Assembly: GCA_011051745.1 (NCBI GenBank) | Contig: DRKO01000236.1 | Location: 1-7,226, forward strand | DNA: 7,226 nucleotides | Source of the DNA: Chloroflexota bacterium | Lineage (GTDB): Bacteria > Chloroflexota > Anaerolineae > Aggregatilineales > UBA3940 | Reading direction: 5' to 3' | Program-made: the position numbers and the translations under genes | Notes under the pieces: generated by a model | Database searches by the model: none | What the model saw: the letters and a program-made list of their open reading frames with translations, nothing else | Told to the model about the DNA's origin: nothing | In this document: in pieces, positions 1-4,388 of the stretch | Layout: each line of letters opens with the position of its first letter | Numbering within the stretch: position 1 is the stretch's first letter

Positions 1-167
1 AGGATGTCCTCACCATCGGGCCGGTGGTGGATTACGAATGGAGCGAACCGGAGGAGGTCGTGCGGTTTGCCGTGTGTGAAGGCTGCAATGAACTGGTTGC
101 CGAACCGTACCTGCGCGTCGCAGAGGGCAGGGTCCTTTGCCTTGACTGCGCCGGGTATGTCGGGTAG
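1..167 (+). CDS. FmdE-like protein, C-terminal fragment with zinc ribbon (5' end outside window)
   Basis: The frame is open from base 3 and ends at TAG 165-167, giving the last 54 residues of a protein whose start lies left of the window. The visible part has two CxxC pairs, CEGC (fragment residues 25-28) and CLDC (46-49), around a segment reading ELVAEPYLRV. This is the pattern of the treble-clef/zinc-ribbon tail in many FmdE-family proteins, named after subunit E of molybdenum formylmethanofuran dehydrogenase. The four cysteines most likely bind one zinc. Stand-alone FmdE proteins occur in bacteria that lack methanogenesis, and their role there is not settled. A permease gene follows 78 bases downstream on the same strand and an Fe-S protein gene follows that, so this is probably the upstream part of an operon. 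Only the zinc ribbon is visible; another protein with a DksA/TraR-like tail cannot be excluded. Confidence 0.7.
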   Translation, partial: DVLTIGPVVDYEWSEPEEVVRFAVCEGCNELVAEPYLRVAEGRVLCLDCAGYVG

Positions 168-179
168 AGCCACACGGTA

Positions 180-222
180 GGCGGAGGTGCTCCATGCCTT
201 TCCGGGTGTGGGGCCCTCCGCC
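180..222 (+). terminator. Hairpin between FmdE-like gene and permease gene (attenuator or weak terminator)
   Basis: A perfect 8-bp inverted repeat, GGCGGAGG (180-187) with CCTCCGCC (215-222), encloses a 27-base loop and starts 12 bases after the upstream stop codon. No T-tract follows; the ribosome binding site of the next gene starts 8 bases later. Folding could therefore affect translation of the permease or processing of an operon transcript more easily than it could terminate transcription. The pairing is read from the sequence; its function is a guess. Confidence 0.3.
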
Positions 223-230
223 CCCCTGAA

Positions 231-236
231 GGAGGT
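231..236 (+). promoter_or_regulatory. Strong ribosome binding site for the TauE/SafE permease
   Basis: GGAGGT, a perfect match to the anti-Shine-Dalgarno core, lies 9 bases before ATG 246-248. It fixes the start of the permease. Confidence 0.8.
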
Positions 237-245
237 ATCTACGGA

Positions 246-998
246 ATGTTCTACATTGCACCTCCCCTCTTTCTGATTATCGCGTTTGTCTTCTCCATGC
301 TCGGCATGGGCGGGAGCCAGCTATATATCCCGATTCTCTTCTGGTTAGGGATGGATTTTAAAACGCAGGCCATCCCCCTGGGGATGTTGCTGAACGTAGT
401 CAATAGCAGCACGGCAGCCGTGACGTATGCCCGCAAGAAGCTGATCAACTGGCAGGTGGCGATCCCGTTCGGCATTACGATGGTCGGAATGGCTCCGGTT
501 GGCACGTGGCTGAATGTGCAACTGCCTGTCAAGCCCTTGCTGGCCTTCTTCGCCCTCTTCACAGCAGCGGCAGCCGTGTTAATGCTCTCTGGCTGGAAGC
601 CCAAGCGCGGAGAGCTTTCTCCCCGTGGCCGCGTGATTCTGGGATTGCTCGCCGGGAGTGTCCTGGGGTTAACAGCCGGCCTGATCGGGCGTGGAGGCGG
701 GAGTTTCGTGGTTCCCCTGCTTTATATCGCAGGGCTAAATGCACAGGAAGCCGCTGCGACCTCGGCCCTGGTGGTGACCGGTTCCGGTCTGTCCAGCTTT
801 CTCTCCCACATCGCGACCGCCGCAGAGCCGCAATGGGGCATCTGGATGGCATGTGTACTGGCCGTCTTCCTGGGGAGTCAGGCTGGCTCGCGGGTGATGG
901 CAACCCGTCTGCAGCCGAAGTCCGTTAAGCTCGTATTCGGGATCGTGTTGCTGGGCGTTGCAGCCCTGATCATCATGAAGGATGTGATCCTCGCCTAG
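246..998 (+). CDS. TauE/SafE-family membrane permease (putative sulfite/sulfonate-type anion transporter)
   Basis: The product is a 250-residue, very hydrophobic polytopic membrane protein, a usual length for TauE/SafE permeases. The characteristic internal duplication is visible. The first half has a glycine-rich GMGGS (residues 20-24) followed by a Pro-containing helix (IPILFWLGM) and an Asn/Ser-rich segment near 50-56. The second half repeats this as GRGGG (148-152), VPLLYIAGL and a Ser/Thr-rich segment near 172-184. A polar loop around 117-128 separates the halves. About seven to eight membrane segments are expected. Family members move sulfite, thiosulfate, sulfoacetate and related organosulfur anions across the cytoplasmic membrane, but specificity cannot be read from this sequence. 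The start is fixed by GGAGGT at 231-236. The gene lies between an FmdE-like gene and an Fe-S protein gene 53 bases downstream. The family is clear; the substrate is unknown. Confidence 0.88.
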   Translation: MFYIAPPLFLIIAFVFSMLGMGGSQLYIPILFWLGMDFKTQAIPLGMLLNVVNSSTAAVTYARKKLINWQVAIPFGITMVGMAPVGTWLNVQLPVKPLLAFFALFTAAAAVLMLSGWKPKRGELSPRGRVILGLLAGSVLGLTAGLIGRGGGSFVVPLLYIAGLNAQEAAATSALVVTGSGLSSFLSHIATAAEPQWGIWMACVLAVFLGSQAGSRVMATRLQPKSVKLVFGIVLLGVAALIIMKDVILA

Positions 999-1051
999 AC
1001 CGGGGTGCACACGCCAGCAGAGGATAACTCACTGAGTGGGGGTCGGGAACC

Positions 1052-1582
1052 ATGTTGATCGAAGAGTATGAGCTGGAAGTATTCACACCGCCCTGTGAAC
1101 CGGGTGCGGAACGTTTCAGCGCTATCGCCCATCTGAAGGACGACATCACCGGGGTGCTGCCCTATCTCAACGCCACTCTGAAAGGCGCGATCTACAACCC
1201 TGCCGTCCCCGCCCTGAGCTGGACACGTGGCGGGCGGAAGGTCGTCTTCAGCGCCAGCCAGATCGCGGTCAGCAATCTGAGAGACCGCGACGAGGCCATC
1301 AGGGTACTGGAGAGTGAGATAGAGCGAGTTAACCGGACATGGGAACGACGCGACGAGATCACGCCCAGCTTTCACGTTCGGAAGCGCCCCACTCCGCTGG
1401 CTATCTACAGGTTGCTGCCGCAGACCAACTGCAAGAAGTGCGGCGAGCCGACCTGCTACGTGTTCGCAACGAAGCTGGCCGCCGGGCAGCACCGGCTATC
1501 CGACTGCCCGCCGCTGACCGCGCCGGAATATCAGGAGAGCCTCGCCGCCCTGCAGGAAATGCTGGCCGATGTGGCCGGATAG
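1052..1582 (+). CDS. (Fe-S)-binding protein with C-terminal corrinoid/CODH-type [4Fe-4S] domain
   Basis: This 176-residue soluble protein carries Cys127, Cys130, Cys135 and Cys152 in the arrangement C-x2-C-x4-C-x16-C, with the text NCKKCGEPTCYVFA. That is the signature of the Fe-S domain (Pfam 04060 type) at the N-terminus of the large corrinoid iron-sulfur protein subunit of acetyl-CoA synthase/CODH and in related redox proteins. Here it sits at the C-terminus. The first 110 or so residues have no cofactor motif that I recognise, apart from Cys15 in a TPPCEPGA segment; conserved-looking stretches include LPYLNATLKGA and NRTWERRDEITPS. It probably binds one [4Fe-4S] cluster and transfers electrons to an unseen partner. 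The chosen ATG has GGGGGT (1038-1043) eight bases upstream. It is the last gene of the FmdE-like/permease group. The motif is certain, the partner and role are not. Confidence 0.82.
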   Translation: MLIEEYELEVFTPPCEPGAERFSAIAHLKDDITGVLPYLNATLKGAIYNPAVPALSWTRGGRKVVFSASQIAVSNLRDRDEAIRVLESEIERVNRTWERRDEITPSFHVRKRPTPLAIYRLLPQTNCKKCGEPTCYVFATKLAAGQHRLSDCPPLTAPEYQESLAALQEMLADVAG

Positions 1583-1633
1583 CCGGTGAGAGGACACAGG
1601 CGGAAGCAGTCTCAAGGGAGCAATAAGCCCCTT

Positions 1634-1658
1634 CCTCTCCGGCACTTGCGTGGAGAGG
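1634..1658 (+). terminator. Possible terminator hairpin after the Fe-S protein gene
   Basis: A 7-bp perfect stem pairs CCTCTCC (1634-1640) with GGAGAGG (1652-1658) across an 11-base loop, 51 bases after the stop codon. The following bases are pyrimidine-rich (CATTCTCCACTATCC) but contain no real T-run, so intrinsic termination would be weak. It lies between the presumed left operon and the promoter-like sequence at 1734-1762, where a transcription boundary is expected. Confidence 0.35.
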
Positions 1659-1733
1659 CATTCTCCACTATCCTTCTCCTCGATTTGTAATTTAATCTTA
1701 ACGCGGATAGCCCTCCCGCCGTGCCGGTCGAAT

Positions 1734-1762
1734 TTGATTCTCCGTACGCTTAGTAGTAACAT
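1734..1762 (+). promoter_or_regulatory. Candidate sigma-70-type promoter for the V4R gene
   Basis: TTGATT (1734-1739) and TAACAT (1757-1762) each match 4 of 6 bases of the -35 and -10 consensus and are separated by exactly 17 bases. The area just upstream (about 1681-1702) is unusually AT-rich for this GC-rich window. Initiation would fall near 1769, leaving an untranslated leader of about 80 bases before the V4R start at 1849. This is inferred from consensus only. Confidence 0.45.
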
Positions 1763-1848
1763 CATACCACTTGAAACTGCAGGCGGGAGGTCCGGTCCGG
1801 GCAGTTCGGAACATGGCATCGGCAGCCCTGTTCAACAGTGAGGAACAG

Positions 1849-2673
1849 ATGTCAGAAGAAAAGACAAAGCAGCAAGAAGAAAAAGAGAAGCAAGAGAAGC
1901 CGGAGGCCAGAGCAGAAGGGCCCAAAGCGGAAGCCAAAGCAGCGGAAGCCGGGGCTAAGGAAGCTGAGGCCAAGCCCAAAGAAGAGCCCAAACCTCAGAA
2001 AGAGGAACCCAAGGCCAAAGCCAGAGAGTGGGACGAAGAGAAGATACGCGAAGAGGGTGAAAAGCTCTTTTACCCGAATAAGTGGAGCCGCATCGTCCTG
2101 ACCTCGGCAGAGGAAGTGATGGGCACTCAGGGTGTCTCAGCCCTGCTGAACATGGCCGGACTGAAGGAACTGATCGGCAATTACCCGCCCGACAACATGA
2201 AGAAGCAGTTCAGCTTCAACAAATTCGGGCGCATTCAGCAGGCCATCTGGGACATGTACGGGAACCGGGGCGCGCGGGTCTTCGCCGTCCGCGCCGGGGA
2301 GCAGTCCTTCAAGGACGGCCTGACGCAGTTTAAGAGCGTTGCCCAGGCTGCCCAGGTCGCCATGCGCGTCGGCTCGCTGGAGGCGAAGGCCAAGCTCGGC
2401 CTGGAGTTCTTCTCCAAGTTCTTCAACTCGGTGAGCGACCAGAAGGTCGTGGTCAGCGAGGATGAGAAGCACTGGATATGGACGATTGAAGTGTGCCCGA
2501 TGTGCTGGGGCCGCCAGTCCGATGAGCCCTGCTGCCATCTGGCGGTTGGCGTGTTGCAGGCCGCTTTCGCCTGGATCAGCGATGGGAAAAAGTTCCGGAT
2601 TATGGAGACGGAGTGTAAGGCCAAAGGCGACGAGAACTGCGTGATCAAGATCGAAAAGACGCCGGTCGAGTAG
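1849..2673 (+). CDS. V4R-domain protein with long charged N-terminal tail
   Basis: The product has 274 residues. Residues 2-65 are a low-complexity, disordered-looking tail of Lys, Glu, Ala and Pro with KPKEEP/KEEPKAK-like near-repeats. Residues 66-200 form a folded region without a catalytic motif that I know. The C-terminus matches the V4R (4-vinyl reductase) domain: CPMC (216-219), paired Cys228-Cys229, then E253-x2-C256-x7-C264, with a typical GDENC ending. V4R domains bind small hydrophobic ligands and often zinc, for example in the aromatic-sensing regulators DmpR/XylR and in BchJ. No DNA-binding or enzyme domain is present, so a sensor or scaffold role is inferred. ATG 1849 was chosen because GTGAGG (1838-1843) precedes it at good spacing; in-frame TTG 1771 and ATG 1813 lack convincing ribosome sites, and 1771 lies almost at the predicted transcript start. 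A Roadblock/LC7 gene follows 166 bases downstream. Confidence 0.85.
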   Translation: MSEEKTKQQEEKEKQEKPEARAEGPKAEAKAAEAGAKEAEAKPKEEPKPQKEEPKAKAREWDEEKIREEGEKLFYPNKWSRIVLTSAEEVMGTQGVSALLNMAGLKELIGNYPPDNMKKQFSFNKFGRIQQAIWDMYGNRGARVFAVRAGEQSFKDGLTQFKSVAQAAQVAMRVGSLEAKAKLGLEFFSKFFNSVSDQKVVVSEDEKHWIWTIEVCPMCWGRQSDEPCCHLAVGVLQAAFAWISDGKKFRIMETECKAKGDENCVIKIEKTPVE

Positions 2674-2690
2674 GAGGCTCCCGCCTGCCT
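2672..2690 (+). terminator. Hairpin overlapping the V4R stop codon
   Basis: AGG-AGGC (2672-2678) pairs with GCCT-g-CCT (2683-2690), giving 7 bp with one bulged G and a TCCC loop. The stem begins inside the TAG stop. Only TTCC follows, not a T-tract, so it may be a weak terminator or an mRNA 3'-end stabiliser rather than a full stop before the LC7 gene. Confidence 0.25.
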
Positions 2691-2756
2691 TCCGCGCACC
2701 GGCTTTGCTCCTTCAAATTATCAGCTTTTACCGACCGGCCCCCACCTCACAGGGGC

Positions 2757-2797
2757 TTTGCCTCCCAGGGCAAACCGTTCTCCGGGCATGCTCCCGG
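2757..2797 (+). other. Two tandem small hairpins in the leader of the LC7 gene
   Basis: TTTGCC (2757-2762) pairs with GGCAAA (2769-2774) around a 6-base loop. Eight bases on, CCGGG (2782-2786) pairs with CCCGG (2793-2797), also around a 6-base loop. Both lie in the 166-base gap between the V4R and LC7 genes, 43 bases or more before the start codon. They could be RNA structure in a leader or chance in GC-rich DNA. I recognise no riboswitch class. Confidence 0.25.
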
Positions 2798-2827
2798 CTT
2801 GCCTGCTGTCTGATTCATCGTATAACC

Positions 2828-2832
2828 AGGAG
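2828..2832 (+). promoter_or_regulatory. Ribosome binding site that decides the TTG start of the LC7 gene
   Basis: AGGAG ends 7 bases before TTG 2840-2842. The next in-frame ATG (2864) would remove the first eight residues and has no Shine-Dalgarno sequence at proper distance. Longer in-frame starts upstream translate the hairpin-rich leader into an implausible Cys/Arg-rich peptide. Confidence 0.7.
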
Positions 2833-2839
2833 TCGAAGG

Positions 2840-3211
2840 TTGACCAAGTCCCGCACAGACCAGATGATCGAGCGGCTGCGCGATCTACAGGTCGGCACCG
2901 AGGCCATCGAGGCCGCCGCGATAGTCAGTGTAGACGGCTTGAGCATGGCCTCCTCGATGCCTGCCGATGTGGAGGAGGACCGCGTCGCCGCCATGTCCGC
3001 CGCTATGCTGTCCCTCGGTGAGCGCATCGCCAGTGAACTGGGACGGGGTACGCTCGATCAGGTGTACATCAAGGGGAAAAACGGCTACGTTATCCTTATG
3101 GCTGTGGGTGAGGAAGCAGTCCTGACGGTCCTGGCCGCCAAAGACGCCAAGCTCGGCCTGATCTTCCTGGAGATGAAGCGGGCCGTCCAGGAACTGGAAA
3201 AACTCATCTAA
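2840..3211 (+). CDS. Roadblock/LC7 domain protein (MglB-like fold)
   Basis: A 123-residue protein that is nearly all one Roadblock/LC7 domain, the normal length for the stand-alone bacterial family. Visible hallmarks are an N-terminal helix (about 5-18), the strand AAAIVSVDGL with the conserved VDG at 31-33, the central helix RVAAMSAAMLSLGERIASEL (48-67), the strand pair DQVYIKGKNGYVILMAVG (73-90) and the hydrophobic strand plus C-terminal helix LGLIFLEMKRAVQELEKL (105-122). Such proteins form homodimers that bind or regulate small Ras-like GTPases (MglB acts on MglA) or serve as scaffolds in multi-component signalling loci. No GTPase gene lies in this window, so the partner is either elsewhere or one of the neighbours: the V4R protein upstream or the response regulator downstream. 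Translation probably starts at TTG 2840, directed by AGGAG at 2828-2832. Confidence 0.9.
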   Translation: MTKSRTDQMIERLRDLQVGTEAIEAAAIVSVDGLSMASSMPADVEEDRVAAMSAAMLSLGERIASELGRGTLDQVYIKGKNGYVILMAVGEEAVLTVLAAKDAKLGLIFLEMKRAVQELEKLI

Positions 3212-3479
3212 GGTGAGGAAGAGGACCCCTTCAGCGTTCGGTTACCGCAACTCCCGCGCCGCCGCGCCCTTTCGTAAAAGATGAGCGGGCGGCACTCTGT
3301 CCGACGCCACGCACCTTGAACCGCTCAGCGGGCTTTCCTGTGCACAGAGGGCAGCCCGCAGGCTGCGGGGTACGGCGCAGGACACTTGAAAGATAAATCT
3401 CACAGGCCCGGCGAGCTACGCCAGTTCTACAAGAGCCTCCCCCGGGTGCGCATGCGGGTGGGATGGAAGGGTAAAACCA
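3212..3479. other. 268-base gap with several GC-rich inverted repeats, no gene seen
   Basis: No convincing gene is seen on either strand. The gap holds an imperfect hairpin, GCCGCC-g-CGC (3258-3267) with GCGGGCGGC (3285-3293). It also holds a small CCGC-TCA-GCGG hairpin (3321-3331) followed by GCTTTCC, and the competing hairpins at 3351-3369 listed separately. The first two could help end the LC7 transcript. No clear -35/-10 pair was found for the downstream response-regulator gene. A frame opening at TTG 3386 runs into the regulator gene in the wrong phase and turns Arg-rich, so it was not called. Confidence 0.4.
3351..3369 (+). other. Two mutually exclusive hairpins upstream of the response regulator
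   Basis: GCAGCC (3351-3356) can pair with GGCTGC (3361-3366) over a CGCA tetraloop. The overlapping CCCGCA (3355-3360) can pair with TGCGGG (3364-3369) over a 3-base loop. Each stem has 6 bp and they share bases, so only one forms at a time. The element is 111 bases before the start codon. Its function is unknown. Confidence 0.35.
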
Positions 3480-4367
3480 ATGTCGTCACCACCACGTCAC
3501 CGGAAGCGTCTCCTGATCGTCGAAGACGACCTCGATCTGGCCGAGATGCTGAGCGCCTACTTCAACGTTCAGGGCTACCGCGTGCTGACCGCCGCCTGGG
3601 GAGAACAGGGCCTTGAGCTTGCCTCCCGGAATTCCCCCGACCTTGTCATTCTGGATGTCCTCCTGCCGGATATTGATGGCTTTGAGGTCTGCCGCCGCCT
3701 GCGCGAAAAGCACACCACCCGCTCCATCCCGATCATCTTCCTCACCGAAAAGCGGGCACGCGATGACCGTCTGCACGGCCTGGAGCTGGGCGTCGTGGAT
3801 TACATCACCAAGCCCTTTGACATTCAGGAGTTGCGCCTGCGGGTGCGAAACATTCTGCGGCGTGCCACGACCACCTCTGCCGAGAATCCCGTCACGGGAC
3901 TGCCGGAAGGGGAAACGGTGGACGCGGCGCTCTCCGCCCTCCTTAAAGAGGAATCCGGCAGGTGGGGGGTGCTGGTTGTTACCCTGAAAGGGTTAGACAC
4001 GTTCCGCGAATTGTACGGCTTTATCGCCAGCGATGATGTGCTGCGCGTTGTCAGCCTGATGCTCCGCAGCGCCACGACCGAGGTCGGCGGGCAGGATGCT
4101 TTCTGCGGCCATCTGGGGCCTGATACGTTCGTCATGTTGCTTCCCGCCGATAAGGTGGACTCTCTGGAGGCTCGCATCCGTGAGCGGGCCGGGCAGTCGC
4201 TCGAATACTTCTACCCCGGCGACAATCGCGGCCCCAACGCCCACACCGGCGACCGCTTGCGCCTCTCAATTGGCCGTCTCACCGCCGGGCAGGGTCCTTT
4301 CAAGAGCCTGGAAGACCTGAAGAAGCAGGCGCTGGACGCCCGCACCGAGGCCAGAGGGGCGGCTTAA
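3480..4367 (+). CDS. Response regulator: intact receiver domain fused to a degenerate GGDEF-like domain
   Basis: 295 residues. Residues 10-126 are a CheY-type receiver with all key residues: acidic pair E15/D16 plus D17, phospho-acceptor D59 in LVILDVLLPDIDG, T89 in IIFLT and K111 in YITKPF. It should be phosphorylated by a histidine kinase that is not in this window. Residues 136-291 align by eye with a diguanylate cyclase fold: NPVTGLPEGETV corresponds to the usual DPLTGLPNR helix start, WGVLVVTLKGLDTFRELYGF to the substrate-helix region, and HLGPDTFVMLLP (211-222) to RyGGDEFvvllP. The GGDEF signature is replaced by LGPDT-F, so metal and GTP catalysis are very unlikely. A protein-interaction or non-catalytic nucleotide-sensing output is inferred. 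There is no DNA-binding domain. ATG 3480 is preceded by GGAAGG (3465-3470). It is the last + strand gene, 268 bases after LC7, and converges with the PBP gene. Confidence 0.9.
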   Translation: MSSPPRHRKRLLIVEDDLDLAEMLSAYFNVQGYRVLTAAWGEQGLELASRNSPDLVILDVLLPDIDGFEVCRRLREKHTTRSIPIIFLTEKRARDDRLHGLELGVVDYITKPFDIQELRLRVRNILRRATTTSAENPVTGLPEGETVDAALSALLKEESGRWGVLVVTLKGLDTFRELYGFIASDDVLRVVSLMLRSATTEVGGQDAFCGHLGPDTFVMLLPADKVDSLEARIRERAGQSLEYFYPGDNRGPNAHTGDRLRLSIGRLTAGQGPFKSLEDLKKQALDARTEARGAA

Positions 4368-4373
4368 GCCCCT
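4355..4373 (+). terminator. Hairpin at the end of the response-regulator gene, in the convergent gap
   Basis: AGGGGC (4355-4360) pairs with GCCCCT (4368-4373), with GGCTTAA including the TAA stop in the loop. An alternative inner pairing GGC-TTAA-GCC also exists. On the + strand a T-enriched stretch follows (GCCGTCTCGTCTTTCTC), so this is the best terminator candidate in the window. On the - strand the bases after the hairpin are not T-rich, so it probably serves only the + strand. Confidence 0.45.
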
Positions 4374-4388
4374 GCCGTCTCGTCTTTC

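Noticed and set aside
10..261. An 83-residue open frame on the - strand at the left edge.
   Set aside because: It is antisense to the FmdE-like tail with its paired CxxC motifs and is dominated by Arg and Pro, typical of a shadow frame.
995..1492. A 165-residue open frame on the - strand.
   Set aside because: It is antisense to the Fe-S protein, whose cysteine motif and codon pattern establish the + strand as coding. No recognisable domain is encoded.
1771..1848. An N-terminal extension of the V4R protein from TTG 1771 or ATG 1813.
   Set aside because: No Shine-Dalgarno sequence precedes either codon, the TTG lies almost at the predicted transcription start, and ATG 1849 has a good ribosome site and begins the typical charged tail.
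1583..1848. A small gene in the gap, such as a 63-residue + frame at 1650-1841.
   Set aside because: No ribosome site or recognisable composition; it runs through the hairpin and promoter-like region.
2235..2699. A 154-residue open frame on the - strand, and a 133-residue one at 2137-2538.
   Set aside because: Both are shadows of the V4R gene; the conserved V4R cysteines lie in the + frame.
3386..3616. A 76-residue open frame on the + strand starting at TTG ahead of the response regulator.
   Set aside because: It overlaps the regulator gene out of phase and becomes Arg-rich there. No ribosome site or homology is recognisable, and its first part is the untranslated leader.
3888..4355. Calling the second domain of the response regulator an active diguanylate cyclase.
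   Set aside because: The signature is LGPDTF rather than GGDEF, so catalytic residues are missing.
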